From Myxococcales bacterium (GTDB taxonomy: Bacteria > Myxococcota_A > Polyangia > Polyangiales > Polyangiaceae), in assembly GCA_005777185.1 (NCBI GenBank), contig SXNL01000207.1:1-39111 (forward strand): a stretch of 39,111 nt of DNA, given 5' to 3'. The translations under genes were made by a program, and so were the position numbers. The notes below the pieces were generated by a model that did not search any database, was not told the DNA's origin, and was given only the letters and a program-made list of their open reading frames with translations. Of this stretch, positions 1 through 8,234 are shown piece after piece; position 1 is the stretch's first letter; the number at the start of each line of letters is the position of its first letter.

Positions 1-141
1 GATCGAGGCGACAGCTCGCCGAAGTTGATCGCTGAGGTAGGCGCGGCCCCTCGGAAAGCGGTCCGCGAGCTGGTCCGCCCCCGCCACCAGCTCGATGCTC
101 GCACGGTAGACGTCGAGTCGCTCATGTTCGAACCCGTCCAA
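1..141 (-). CDS. Four-helix bundle protein (S23/IVP-like), partial at window edge
   Basis: Read on the minus strand, the first 141 bases encode a segment containing ERLDVYRASIEL, then an RFPRG turn and SDQLRRAVASI. This is the N-terminal signature of the small four-helix bundle proteins related to the 23S rRNA intervening-sequence protein (TIGR02436 type), normally about 120 residues. The rest lies left of base 1. No ATG is available. A TTG at 139-141 is the nearest plausible start, and an in-frame stop lies further up at about 283-285. Upstream, 185-220 is a GGGCTC hexamer array that would encode Ser-Pro repeats if translation began further up. The molecular role of the family is unsettled. 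The family call is fairly firm; the start is weak. Confidence 0.66.
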   Translation of the reverse strand, partial: MDGFEHERLDVYRASIELVAGADQLADRFPRGRAYLSDQLRRAVASI

Positions 142-184
142 TCCCGCCAGTCGGCACGAACCGCGGGTTCGTTGCGGAGGAATC

Positions 185-220
185 GGGCTCGGGCTCGGGC
201 TCGGGCGCGGGCTCGGGCTC
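185..220. repeat. GGGCTC hexanucleotide tandem array
   Basis: Six consecutive 6-base units occupy 185-220: GGGCTC five times and one GGGCGC variant at 203-208. The array lies between the divergent starts of the four-helix-bundle gene and queD. Perfect short tandem units of this kind can change copy number by slippage. Confidence 0.9.
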
Positions 221-254
221 GAAAATGAGGGGATTCCTCGGGGGCGGGACGCCG

Positions 255-276
255 GGGCGTGATGACAATCACGCCC
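255..276. promoter_or_regulatory. Perfect palindrome over the queD -35 box (candidate operator)
   Basis: GGGCGTGAT (255-263), four bases GACA, then ATCACGCCC (268-276): a perfect 9-bp inverted repeat. It overlaps the candidate -35 element ATGACA (262-267) of queD. A dyad of this size over a -35 box is typical of a repressor site. A hairpin is possible, but it would lie upstream of the inferred transcription start and so not be in the mRNA. Confidence 0.6.
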
Positions 277-289
277 GGTGATCTAGAGT
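262..289 (+). promoter_or_regulatory. Candidate leaderless promoter of queD
   Basis: ATGACA (262-267) resembles a -35 box (5 of 6 to TTGACA). Sixteen bases later comes TAGAGT (284-289), a -10-like hexamer. Seven bases separate the -10 from the ATG at 297, so transcription should begin at or next to the start codon. No Shine-Dalgarno sequence is present. Confidence 0.5.
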
Positions 290-296
290 GTCTGCC

Positions 297-659
297 ATGG
301 AGGTCCGCCTCGTTCACGAGTTCCGCTTCGAGTCCGCGCACCGCCTGCCGCGCGTGCCGGAGGGCCACAAGTGCGCCCGCTTGCACGGGCACTCGTTCAA
401 GGTCGAGATCGCGTGCACGGGAGGCGTCGACCCGGACACGGGGTGGTTCATCGACTTCGGCGAGCTGTACGAGATCTGGAGGCCGATCCACGACCGCCTG
501 GACCACCACTACCTGAACGAGATCCCCGGCCTCGAGAACCCGACGAGCGAGGTGCTCGCGAAGTGGATCTGGGACGCGCTCCGGCCCGGGCTGCCCTCCC
601 TCGAGCAGGTCACCCTCTTCGAGACGTGCGACGCGCGCTGCGAGTACAGGGGCCGCTGA
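297..659 (+). CDS. queD: 6-carboxy-5,6,7,8-tetrahydropterin synthase QueD
   Basis: Converts dihydroneopterin triphosphate to 6-carboxytetrahydropterin, the second step of 7-deazaguanine (queuosine precursor) synthesis, in the cytoplasm. The 120-residue protein matches E. coli QueD closely along its length as recalled from memory. Zinc ligands are His15, His30 and His32 (ARLHGHSF), the catalytic Cys is Cys26, Asp69/His70 form the relay, and Glu109 sits in LFETC. I chose ATG 297 because a -10-like TAGAGT ends seven bases earlier; an in-frame GTG at 288 overlaps that box and is less likely. The next gene starts one base after this stop. queE lies about 35 kb away in the same window. Confidence 0.96.
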   Translation: MEVRLVHEFRFESAHRLPRVPEGHKCARLHGHSFKVEIACTGGVDPDTGWFIDFGELYEIWRPIHDRLDHHYLNEIPGLENPTSEVLAKWIWDALRPGLPSLEQVTLFETCDARCEYRGR

Positions 660-660
660 C

Positions 661-936
661 GTGGCGAAGGTGCTCGTGTGTCGCTGCGAGGACGTGACCC
701 TCCACGAGCTGGAGGAGGCGATCCGCCGCGGGTTCGGCGACATCGAGTCGCTCAAGCGCTACACGGGCTTCGGCACCGGGTTCTGTCAGGGGAAGTCGTG
801 CGTCGCGCTGTGCGCGCGCCTGCTCGCCGAGGCGGGCGGCGACGCAGCGCAGCCGATCACGCCGAGGCCACCCTACCACCCGCTCAGGCTCTGCGATCTG
901 GCGGGCCTCGCCGAGCTCGCGGAGCCCAGGTCGTGA
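661..936 (+). CDS. BFD-like [2Fe-2S] domain protein
   Basis: A 91-residue single-domain protein with Cys7-x-Cys9, 32 residues, then Cys42-x4-Cys47 (GFCQGKSC). This is the cluster-binding pattern of bacterioferritin-associated-ferredoxin-type (Fer2_BFD) domains. The same module is found in amino-acid oxidases and opine or sarcosine oxidase subunits; the tail PYHPLRL resembles the end of that module. Here it stands alone, so its redox partner is not visible. GTG 661 begins one base after the queD stop, implying translational coupling. The last 64 bases overlap the 3' end of the convergent ctaA gene. A role in queuosine synthesis is suggested only by position. Confidence 0.85.
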   Translation: MAKVLVCRCEDVTLHELEEAIRRGFGDIESLKRYTGFGTGFCQGKSCVALCARLLAEAGGDAAQPITPRPPYHPLRLCDLAGLAELAEPRS

Positions 937-1901
937 ACCGGGGAAGCTGAAACCCGTTCGGTGTTCGCCTCGCCCAGGGCCGCGAGGCCGAGCAACACGA
1001 ACACGATCCACACGGCGTCCGCCGAGAGGAGGTGGACGAGCTGCATCCACGCCGGCGCGCGCAGGGAGAGGTTCACGAGGCCGAGGGCGAGCTGGAGGAA
1101 GAACAGGGCGGTGAGCGCGCGGGAGAGGTTCTGCACGCCCCGGCTCTCCGCGCGGAGGGCGCGGACCGTGGCCCCTGCCACGACGACCACGAGGCCGGTG
1201 ATCACGGCCAGGAGGGGGTGGAGGGCGCGGAGGCGCACGAGGAAGTGCGCGGTGGGAGAGAGGTCCTCGCGCAGGCCCTCCGCGAGGGACCGTGCGGGGA
1301 ACAGCGTGTCGCCCAGCGCCGCGACGGCCCCCGTGGTCGACAGGAGGAGCAGCGAGAGCGTGACGGCGCCGACGATCCACGCCACCTTGCGGCGCGCTCG
1401 GACGGCGAGGGGCCGTCCTCCCGAGGCGAACCACGCCGTGGCGGCGAGGCAGGCGAGCAGGATCATCGTGTTGTTCAGGTGCACCGCCATCGACACGGCG
1501 CGCTTCGCCGACGCGTTGTGCGCGACGAGATCGAAGAGCACGAGCCCCGCGCCGACGAGCGCCTCGGACACGATGAAGGCGAGCGAGAGCCAGCCAGCCC
1601 GGCGGATCGCGCGGTGGCGATCCGCAACCGCGGGCCTGGGGTCGGGCCGGTGCAGCACGTGGCCGAGGACGGCCAGGGCGAGGACGAGCGCGAGCGCCAC
1701 GCCGCTCGTCGCGCGGTGGGTCCACTCGACCAGGGTCTGCGCGGACGGCGCGCGCGGGACGACCTCGCCGTTGCACATCGGCCAGTGGCTGCCGCAGCCG
1801 GCGCCCGAACCGCTCGCGCGCACGTACGCGCCCCAGAGGATGACGCCGACGTTCCACGCGAGCACCGCCCACGCGAACCTGGCGAAGCGGCCGACCTGCA
1901 T
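873..1901 (-). CDS. ctaA: Heme A synthase, COX15/CtaA family
   Basis: Oxidises heme O to heme A in the inner membrane for aa3-type cytochrome oxidase. The 342-residue protein has about eight hydrophobic segments. The signature Cys pair is in the first periplasmic loop (GCGSHWPMCNG). Heme-ligand His candidates are in EWTHRATSG, AVHLNNT, RALHPLL and LVHLLSAD. Start ATG 1901 is preceded six bases away by TATTCG and has no Shine-Dalgarno. An upstream in-frame extension to 1958 lacks coding character. No oxidase subunit genes or heme O synthase lie nearby. Its 3' end overlaps the convergent [2Fe-2S] gene by 64 bases. Confidence 0.92.
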   Translation of the reverse strand: MQVGRFARFAWAVLAWNVGVILWGAYVRASGSGAGCGSHWPMCNGEVVPRAPSAQTLVEWTHRATSGVALALVLALAVLGHVLHRPDPRPAVADRHRAIRRAGWLSLAFIVSEALVGAGLVLFDLVAHNASAKRAVSMAVHLNNTMILLACLAATAWFASGGRPLAVRARRKVAWIVGAVTLSLLLLSTTGAVAALGDTLFPARSLAEGLREDLSPTAHFLVRLRALHPLLAVITGLVVVVAGATVRALRAESRGVQNLSRALTALFFLQLALGLVNLSLRAPAWMQLVHLLSADAVWIVFVLLGLAALGEANTERVSASPVHDLGSASSARPARSQSLSGW

Positions 1902-1974
1902 GGCCCCCGAATAGGCCCGGGGCGCGCCCCGCGCAAGGGGGAGATGGTCTGGATGCACGGGAGGAGCCTCTGCT

Positions 1975-3513
1975 ATGGTCCGGTCCGCGCGCGTGGAAGA
2001 AGCTCCGGAGATCGACTATCGCGGCGTGCTCGGGCGCTATGCGCTCTACGGCGAGATCGCCGCGGGGGGCATGGCCACCGTCCACTACGGCCGCCTCCTC
2101 GGCGCGGTGGGCTTCGCGCGCACCGTCGCGATCAAGCGCCTCCACGCGCACCTCGCACACGATCCCGACTTCGTGAAGATGTTCGTGACGGAGGCGAGGC
2201 TCGCCGCGCGCATCCAGCACCCGAACGTCGTGCCCACGCTCGACGTGCTCGAGCTCCCCGGCGATGACGCGATCCTCCTCGTGATGGAGTACATCCCGGG
2301 CGACTCGCTCGCGCGGCTGCTCCGCGTCGCCAAGAGGGAGGGCAAGGACGTGGGCCCCCGCGTGGCCGTCGCGATCATGTGCGGTGTGCTCGACGGCCTC
2401 CACGCCGCGCACGAGGCGAAGAGCGAGAAGGGCGCGGTCCTCGGCATCGTCCACCGCGACGTGTCCCCGCAGAACATCATCGTGGGCGTGGACGGCGTCA
2501 CGCGGGTGCTCGACTTCGGCGTGGCGAAGGCGACGAGCCGGCAGTCGGAGCATAAGAACGATCACATCAAGGGCAAGCTCGCGTACATGGCGCCCGAGCA
2601 GCTCGAGATGGGCGAGGTCGACCGGCGCACCGACGTGTTCGCCGCGTCGGTCGTGCTCTGGCAGGCGCTCACGGCGAGGAAACTCTTCCCGGGCGACGAC
2701 GTGCCGTCGATCGTGGCGGCGATCGCCACGGCGGAGATCCCGTCGCCGCGCTCGGTGAACCCGGCTGTGTCCCCGGCGCTCGCAGAAGTCGTGCTGAAGG
2801 GTCTTCGCCGCGACAAGGACGAGCGGTGGCCCTCCGCGCGCGCCATGGCGGTCGCGCTCGAGCAGGCCTGCCCGCCCGCGACGACGCGGGACGTGGCGGC
2901 CTGGGTCGAGGAGGTGTCGGGGGACGCGATCCGTCACCGGGCGGCGATCGTCGCGGAGATCGAGCGACGCTCGACGGCGTCGAACCGCCCGGATCCGGCG
3001 CCTGGGGAGGCGACCATCGAGGTGCCGCCCGCGCCGGACGTACCCGAGGGCGTGCGGTCGGCGATGGGCTCGTCGCCCGAGCTGACGCCGGGATCGTACG
3101 ATCCGACGCCGCTCATGGTGCGCGTGTCGCCGCCGACGCAGGCGGCGACGGCTTCTCCCGCCGCGCCGCCCGCAGCGGCGACCGCGACCGCGGCGACATC
3201 GACCGCGATCGCGGCAAGTACGACTGCGCCCGCAGCGGCGGCGACGCCTCCGGCGATCGCCAGGGCCAACCGGGGGCGCTCGCCCGGCCTCTGGGTGGCG
3301 GTCGCCGCGGTGGGGCTGCTGCTCGCGGTCGGCATCGCGATCGTGCTCTTCTCGCGCCTCCGGCCCTCGGTCGAGGCCATCGACGCGCGGCCGGTCCCGG
3401 AGGCGGGGGGGGCCCCTGCCGCGTCGGGGGACCCGGGCGCGGACGAGCCCGCGATCGGGATCCCCAAGCTCGGGCCGCGGACGCGACCGGCGCCGTCGGG
3501 ACGGAAGCGCTGA
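1975..3513 (+). CDS. Membrane-anchored Ser/Thr protein kinase (Pkn2 type)
   Basis: 512 residues. An N-terminal Hanks-type kinase domain (about 21-290) has the glycine loop GEIAAGGMATV (26-36), Lys54 in VAIKRL, Glu73, catalytic HRDVSPQN (160-167), DFG Asp180 and MAPEQ near 205. A long Ala/Pro/Thr-rich linker follows, then one transmembrane helix (about 438-459) and a short Pro/Gly-rich external tail with no recognisable sensor. HRDVSPQN is common in myxobacterial kinases. ATG 1975 has GGAGGA 9-10 bases upstream. A second possibility is GTG 1993, because TGCTATGGT at 1971-1979 looks like an extended -10 box. The substrate is unknown. Confidence 0.95.
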   Translation: MVRSARVEEAPEIDYRGVLGRYALYGEIAAGGMATVHYGRLLGAVGFARTVAIKRLHAHLAHDPDFVKMFVTEARLAARIQHPNVVPTLDVLELPGDDAILLVMEYIPGDSLARLLRVAKREGKDVGPRVAVAIMCGVLDGLHAAHEAKSEKGAVLGIVHRDVSPQNIIVGVDGVTRVLDFGVAKATSRQSEHKNDHIKGKLAYMAPEQLEMGEVDRRTDVFAASVVLWQALTARKLFPGDDVPSIVAAIATAEIPSPRSVNPAVSPALAEVVLKGLRRDKDERWPSARAMAVALEQACPPATTRDVAAWVEEVSGDAIRHRAAIVAEIERRSTASNRPDPAPGEATIEVPPAPDVPEGVRSAMGSSPELTPGSYDPTPLMVRVSPPTQAATASPAAPPAAATATAATSTAIAASTTAPAAAATPPAIARANRGRSPGLWVAVAAVGLLLAVGIAIVLFSRLRPSVEAIDARPVPEAGGAPAASGDPGADEPAIGIPKLGPRTRPAPSGRKR

Positions 3514-3519
3514 CCCGAC

Positions 3520-3963
3520 TTACGGGCGGAGCGACTTCGTGAAGACGATCCTCTTCCTCCCGGTCCCCGCGTAGTCCTCGACCTCCTTCGCGTTCCAGCC
3601 AACGCCCACGTGGAAGCTGATCGAGCCCTCGTTGCTGAGCGTGCTGATGGCCTTCATCTGCTCGCAGCCGGCGGCGCGGCAGGCCTCCGTGAAGGTCTCG
3701 TACAGGACGCGGCCGACACCGCGCCGGCGGTGATCGGGATGGATGCCGACGAGGTGCACGTAGCCCCTCGGCGGCGCGGTCGGCGTGGTGAACCCGAGGA
3801 GGAAGCCGATGAGGCGCCCGTCCTTCTCGACACACAGGGCGTGCTCGCCGAGCTCGTAGAAGAAGATCGTGTGCGCGAACGTGCTGATGGGGCCGCCCCA
3901 CCAGCGATCGATGACCTCGACGATGTCGTCGAAGTCGGCCTTGGTGATCTTCCGCGGGACCAT
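3520..3963 (-). CDS. GNAT-family N-acetyltransferase
   Basis: A 147-residue single-domain acetyltransferase. The acetyl-CoA pyrophosphate loop is clear ([15 protein letters not shown]), preceded by the beta strand GYVHLVGI and followed by the helix in which many GNATs bind the pantetheine arm. Substrate cannot be told from sequence. The segment [18 protein letters not shown] is the usual C-terminal part with the Asn/Tyr-type proton donor region. It is convergent with the kinase gene (6 bases apart) and divergent from rpe. No Shine-Dalgarno or clear -10 box is seen before ATG 3963. Confidence 0.88.
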   Translation of the reverse strand: MVPRKITKADFDDIVEVIDRWWGGPISTFAHTIFFYELGEHALCVEKDGRLIGFLLGFTTPTAPPRGYVHLVGIHPDHRRRGVGRVLYETFTEACRAAGCEQMKAISTLSNEGSISFHVGVGWNAKEVEDYAGTGRKRIVFTKSLRP

Positions 3964-3982
3964 GCCGAGCCCCCATCGCACT

Positions 3983-4021
3983 GTTTGTGCGTTTGTGCAA
4001 CGGGGTTCTCGGCCGTATGCT
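3983..4021 (+). promoter_or_regulatory. Candidate rpe promoter with duplicated GTTTGTGC
   Basis: GTTTGTGC is repeated exactly at 3983-3990 and 3991-3998. The second copy contains TTGTGC (3993-3998), 17 bases before TATGCT (4016-4021), which ends ten bases before ATG 4032. The same TATGCT-N10-ATG layout precedes the protease gene at 11294. Confidence 0.45.
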
Positions 4022-4031
4022 GCCTCCTCCG

Positions 4032-4760
4032 ATGCCCGGCCCGCAAGCACCTTCCAGCCCGATCGTCGCGCCGTCCGTGCTGTCGGCGGACTTCGCCCGG
4101 CTGGGCGCCGAGGTGGCCGCGGTCGAGGAGGCGGGGGCCGACTGGATCCACGTCGACGTGATGGACGGGCGGTTCGTGCCGAACATCACGCTCGGGCCCG
4201 CCGTGGTGAAGGCGCTCCGGGGCGCGACGCGCCTCCCGGTCGACGTGCACCTCATGGTGGTCGAGCCCGAGCGCCACGTAGCGGCCTTCGCGGAGGCGGG
4301 CGCGGACGTGATCTCGGTCCACGCCGAGGCCTCCGTCCACCTGCACAGGACGCTCGCGCTGATCCGCTCCTTCGGCAAGCGGGCGGGGGTCGTCCTCAAC
4401 CCGTCCACCTCCGAGGAGGCGGTGCGGTGGGTGCTCGGCGCCGTCGATCTCGTCCTCGTGATGGCCGTGAACCCTGGCTTCGGGGGCCAGTCGTTCATCC
4501 GGGAGGTCTTGCCCAAGGTGGCGCGGTTGAGGCGCATGATCGACGAGGGCGGCCACGCGGTCGACCTCGAGATCGACGGCGGCATCGCGCCCGCGACGGC
4601 GCGAGAGGCGTGCGCCGCGGGGGCGAACGTACTCGTGTCCGGGAGCGCGGTCTTCGGCGCGCCGAGCTACGCCGCGGCGATCGCCGCGTTGCGCCACGAG
4701 GGTGCCCTCGGCCTTGCGGGAGGCTCCGCGGCCGCGCCGATCGAGGGCGCCGGTCCTTGA
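4032..4760 (+). CDS. rpe: Ribulose-phosphate 3-epimerase
   Basis: Interconverts D-ribulose 5-phosphate and D-xylulose 5-phosphate (pentose phosphate and Calvin-type pathways). The 242-residue TIM barrel carries all family blocks: [13 protein letters not shown], the metal/catalytic [29 protein letters not shown] and EIDGGI with phosphate-binding [10 protein letters not shown] chose ATG 4032 from the -10 box at 4016-4021; ATG 4017 overlaps that box. Its TGA overlaps the TTG start of the next gene (TTGA), so the two are probably translated together although their functions look unrelated. Confidence 0.95.
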   Translation: MPGPQAPSSPIVAPSVLSADFARLGAEVAAVEEAGADWIHVDVMDGRFVPNITLGPAVVKALRGATRLPVDVHLMVVEPERHVAAFAEAGADVISVHAEASVHLHRTLALIRSFGKRAGVVLNPSTSEEAVRWVLGAVDLVLVMAVNPGFGGQSFIREVLPKVARLRRMIDEGGHAVDLEIDGGIAPATAREACAAGANVLVSGSAVFGAPSYAAAIAALRHEGALGLAGGSAAAPIEGAGP

Positions 4761-6130
4761 GGCGGCGAGCGTGCGCCGCGGGCTCGCTGACAATCGTGTG
4801 CATCTTACACGGATGTAGCCCGGGCCCGAAGCCGCCCGTCGAGCCGGCCAGGCCCGCGCCCACCGTCAGCGCGAGCGCGAGCGCCCTGGCTACGGCGCCG
4901 CCCTCGCCCCCGCCGGTGGGCGAGACGGAGGACGCGAAGCTCATCGCGAAGGCCCTGAAGAAGCTCGCGAAGACCCGCGGACTGGTCGCGAAGAGGCCCG
5001 TGCCTGGCGTGGCGCTCGAGCGAAAGGACCTCATCGCGAAGATCAAGGACAAGGTCGCGCGCGAGATCCCGCCGGACGCGATCCGCCGCGAGGCCCAGTG
5101 GCTGGCGCTCTACGGCTTCATCCCCACGTCCTTCGACTACCTCGACGCGACGATGAAGCTCCTCGAGGCGCAGCTGGCGGGCTTCTACGAGCCGAAGGGC
5201 GGCACGATGTTCCTCGCGATGGACCTCGATCCCCTGAACGCCGAAGCGACGCTCGCGCACGAGCTCGTCCACGCGCTGCAGGACCAGTACTGGGACCTCG
5301 AGTCCCGCTCGAAGTACCGGCCCGGCGAAAGCGACGCGCAGAGCGCGATCTCCGCCCTCGCCGAGGGCGACGCCACGAGCGCGATGACCGACATCCTGAT
5401 GGCGAAGCTCGGCGGCCGGACCGCGATCGATCTGGACGACGACGACTTCGCAGAGCAGATCCTCGCAGGGATGAACACGGGGCCCTCGGCGCAGGCGCCA
5501 CACATCATGCGGACGTCCCTCGCCTCCGCGTACGTCGAGGGGATCCGCTTCGTGAACGCGCGCCGACGCATCGGCGGATGGAAGGCCGTCGACGCGGTGT
5601 GGGCGCGTCCGCCGACGACGACCGAGCAGATCCTCCACCCCGAGAAATGGGACGCCGACGAGCGCGCGATCGCGATCCCGATCCCGCCCGGCGCGGTCCT
5701 CGGCGCGGGCTTCAAGAAGGTGGACGACGACGTCTCGGGAGAGATCGCGCTCGCGCTCGCGTTCGACGAGTGGGCGCCGGGGCGCGGGACGGAGGCGGCC
5801 CGCGGCTGGGGCGGCGACCGCGACGCCATGTACGTGGAGGGCGACAAGGTGGCGGGCGTGCTGCACCTCCGCTACGACGCGGACACGAAGGGCGGTGCCG
5901 AGCGCGCGTTCCGGATCGTCACCGACGGGTGGGCGAGGACGGTCGCGACGCCGACGCGCAAGGAGGCGGCGTTCGCGTGCGTCGAGCGCAAGGAGCTCGG
6001 GCCGCTCGCGATCGCGTGGCGCAAGGACGATCTGGCGATGGCCGCGGGTCCCGCCACGACCGCACCCAGGTGGGCCTCGGCGAGCACGTGCGCCGAGGCG
6101 AAGCGGTGGCTGGACGACGTGCTCAGGTGA
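4757..6130 (+). CDS. Predicted HExxH lipoprotein, possible zinc metallopeptidase
   Basis: Reading from TTG 4757, which overlaps the rpe stop as TTGA, gives a clean lipoprotein signal: MRRR, a hydrophobic stretch and lipobox LHG-Cys20. A Pro/Ala/Ser-rich linker follows. The main domain has His168-Glu169-Leu-Val-His172 ([14 protein letters not shown]) and, about 30 residues later, Glu203 in ALAEGDA, a likely third zinc ligand. I recognise the pattern from uncharacterised myxobacterial proteins but know no assigned substrate. 457 residues; the C-terminal half has no motif I can name. The gene ends 8 bases inside the convergent cinA gene. Lipoprotein and metal-site calls are good; proteolytic activity is inferred. 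Confidence 0.8.
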   Translation: MRRRACAAGSLTIVCILHGCSPGPKPPVEPARPAPTVSASASALATAPPSPPPVGETEDAKLIAKALKKLAKTRGLVAKRPVPGVALERKDLIAKIKDKVAREIPPDAIRREAQWLALYGFIPTSFDYLDATMKLLEAQLAGFYEPKGGTMFLAMDLDPLNAEATLAHELVHALQDQYWDLESRSKYRPGESDAQSAISALAEGDATSAMTDILMAKLGGRTAIDLDDDDFAEQILAGMNTGPSAQAPHIMRTSLASAYVEGIRFVNARRRIGGWKAVDAVWARPPTTTEQILHPEKWDADERAIAIPIPPGAVLGAGFKKVDDDVSGEIALALAFDEWAPGRGTEAARGWGGDRDAMYVEGDKVAGVLHLRYDADTKGGAERAFRIVTDGWARTVATPTRKEAAFACVERKELGPLAIAWRKDDLAMAAGPATTAPRWASASTCAEAKRWLDDVLR

Positions 6131-7361
6131 TCTTCTGCGCGATCTCCCGGACGACGGAGAGACCCCAGTAGGCGGCGATCGTCTGGATCTGGTGGCGATC
6201 GCCGGGCAGCTGCTTCACGCGCGTGGTGGTCGGGAGCCTCGACGCGACCGCGACGTGGACCGTGCCCACGGGCTTCTCGTCCGATCCCCCGCCGGGCCCC
6301 GCCACGCCGGTCAGCGAGAGCGCGAGGTCCGCGCCGGACACCCGACGCGCCCCCTCGGCCATCTGCGCGGCGACCTCGGCGCTCACGGCGCCGTGCGCGC
6401 GCAGGACGTCGCCGTCCACGCCGAGGACCGCGGTCTTCGCGCTGTTGGCGTACGTGACCGCGTCGAGGAGGAGGAAATCGCTCGCGCCGGGCTCGCGGGT
6501 GAGCATGTGCCCCACGAACCCGCCGGTGCAGGACTCCGCGATCGCGAGCGTGAGGCCGCGCGCGCGGAGGACCCGGCCGATCATCCCCGCGAACGTCTCC
6601 TCGCCCTCGCCGAAGAGCACCTCCGCGAGACGTGCGCGGACCTGCGCGGCCGCCTCCTCGGCGAGCGCGCGAGCCTCGGTGTGCCCCTTCGCGCGCGCCA
6701 GCACCTTGACCTCGATCTCGGGGAAGTGCGCGCGGTACCCGATCGTCACGCCGGGGAAGGACACCTCGACGCCGTCGAGCCGCTCGCCCACCGCGCTCTC
6801 GGTCCAGCCGAACGTGTGGAGCTTGATCTGGTGGTGGTCGTTCGGCGCGAGGACCCGGATGCGGGGCGAGATCTGCTCGTCGAACATGCGGTGGAGCTCG
6901 CGCGGCACGCCCGGCGTGAAGAACACCAGGCACTCGGCCATTTGAACCATGAACCCGGGCGCGGTGCCGATCGGGTTCGGGAGGACCTCCGCGCCCTGAG
7001 GGAAATCGGCCTGCTTCTCGTTCGAGGCGCTCATCGCGCGGCCGAGCCGCTCGAAGCGCCGGCGGATCGCCTCGAGAGACGCCTCGTCGCGCACGAGGGG
7101 GACGCCCAGGCAGTCGGCGACGGCCTCGGTGGTCACGTCGTCCGTCGTCGGGCCGAGCCCGCCGGTGCACACGACGACGCGCCCCTTTCGCGACAGGCGC
7201 TGCAGCGCCGAGGCGATGCGCGCCTTGTCGTCGTCCACGACCGCGTGCTCGACCACCTCGAAGCCGAGCGCCGTGAGCGCCGCGGACACCCACGACGCGT
7301 TCGTGTTGACGAGCTCGCCGCGCGTGAGCTCGGTGCCGATGCAGAGGACCGCGCACGTCAT
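6123..7361 (-). CDS. cinA: CinA family protein (nicotinamide-nucleotide amidase type)
   Basis: 412 residues with the two standard parts. The N-terminal MoaB/MogA-like domain (about 1-170) has GTELTRGELVNTN, the phosphate loop TGGLGPTTDD and NPIGTAPGF. The C-terminal amidase domain (about 255-412) has ESCTGGFVGH, SLTGVAGPGGG and the KPVGTVHVA block. In characterised relatives these act as ADP-ribose pyrophosphatase and NMN deamidase in pyridine nucleotide recycling. ATG 7361 has TACGCT (complement of 7372-7377) ten bases upstream and no Shine-Dalgarno, so it may be transcribed separately from the FGE gene that ends 36 bases before it. Confidence 0.94.
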   Translation of the reverse strand: MTCAVLCIGTELTRGELVNTNASWVSAALTALGFEVVEHAVVDDDKARIASALQRLSRKGRVVVCTGGLGPTTDDVTTEAVADCLGVPLVRDEASLEAIRRRFERLGRAMSASNEKQADFPQGAEVLPNPIGTAPGFMVQMAECLVFFTPGVPRELHRMFDEQISPRIRVLAPNDHHQIKLHTFGWTESAVGERLDGVEVSFPGVTIGYRAHFPEIEVKVLARAKGHTEARALAEEAAAQVRARLAEVLFGEGEETFAGMIGRVLRARGLTLAIAESCTGGFVGHMLTREPGASDFLLLDAVTYANSAKTAVLGVDGDVLRAHGAVSAEVAAQMAEGARRVSGADLALSLTGVAGPGGGSDEKPVGTVHVAVASRLPTTTRVKQLPGDRHQIQTIAAYWGLSVVREIAQKIT

Positions 7362-7397
7362 GGGATCCGCGAGCGTACCCCAGAACGCGCGACGGGG

Positions 7398-8234
7398 TCA
7401 CCGTTCGACCACGTCGTGGTCGTAGGCGCACCGCGCCCCCACGTCGGGCTCGTGGGACGAGGCGGGGAGCTCGCGGCGCGCCCAGATCCGGAGCTCCGTC
7501 GCGAGGCTCGAGCGGAAGGAGCCGCCGCGGACCTGCGGGGGATCGTCCGAGACCCACTCCGCGACGTTCCCGGCGAGATCCTCGACGCCGAGTGGCGTCG
7601 CCCCGTCGGGGTGCGCGCCCGCCGTGTCGGGGCCCGTCGCGGAGAGGGCGCAGGGCCCCGCCTCCAGACCCCACGCGGCCCGGCGACAGACCGCGCCGGT
7701 GTCGCCCCAGGGGTATCGCGACCCCTTCGGGCCGGTCGCCGCGACGATCCACTCGGCCTCCGTCGGGAGGCGGCCGCCGCGGTGGGCGCAGTACGCCGCG
7801 GCCTGGTCGCGAGAGAGCCGGCCCACGGCGCGCGCGAGGTCGCCCGTGGCCATGCGCGCGGGATCCGGCGCGACGCAGGCGGGACAGTGGTACGCGCGCA
7901 CCGTGGCCTCGTGGGCGTCGAGGAAGAACGGCCCGGCGACGATCGTGCGGGGCTGGACCCGCCCCTCGCCCTCCCAGTCCGAAGGGCCCACGACGAGGCT
8001 CGTCCGCGGGACGAGGACGCGGCGCTCGAGGACCGGGGCCGACGCGCACGACCCGAGGGAGATCTCGGCGCCGGGACAGCAGCGCGGACCCCGGGCGACG
8101 AGCCCCGCGCCACACCGCGCCTCGCCGTCGCCGCTCGTGCGCGAGGGTCGCGACGCCACGGCGAACACCGCGCCGGCCACGAGCAGCACCCCCGCTGCGA
8201 GGCCGATCTCGCGCGCGCGCTCGCCCCGCGCCAT
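7398..8234 (-). CDS. FGE-sulfatase (SUMF1) domain protein, membrane anchored
   Basis: 278 residues. An N-terminal hydrophobic segment (about 10-28) looks like a signal anchor. Then comes a Cys-rich linker and a formylglycine-generating-enzyme-type domain with GGRLPTEAEW, YPWGD, GNVAEWVSD, VRGGSF and the terminal GARC. This fold is shared by true sulfatase-activating enzymes and many non-enzymatic or differently acting proteins, and no sulfatase is in the window, so function is open. ATG 8234 shares one base with the stop of the FAH-family gene (TGATG), so the two are translationally coupled. Confidence 0.87.
   Translation of the reverse strand: MARGERAREIGLAAGVLLVAGAVFAVASRPSRTSGDGEARCGAGLVARGPRCCPGAEISLGSCASAPVLERRVLVPRTSLVVGPSDWEGEGRVQPRTIVAGPFFLDAHEATVRAYHCPACVAPDPARMATGDLARAVGRLSRDQAAAYCAHRGGRLPTEAEWIVAATGPKGSRYPWGDTGAVCRRAAWGLEAGPCALSATGPDTAGAHPDGATPLGVEDLAGNVAEWVSDDPPQVRGGSFRSSLATELRIWARRELPASSHEPDVGARCAYDHDVVER

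Noticed and set aside
610..2937. A minus-strand open frame of 775 codons
   Set aside because: It covers ctaA in another frame and the kinase gene in antisense; no recognisable domain, and both overlapped genes are certain.
4796..4815. CGTGT...ACACG inverted repeat near the HExxH lipoprotein start as an operator
   Set aside because: Only 5-bp arms, inside the signal-peptide coding region and downstream of the coupled start; chance is likely.
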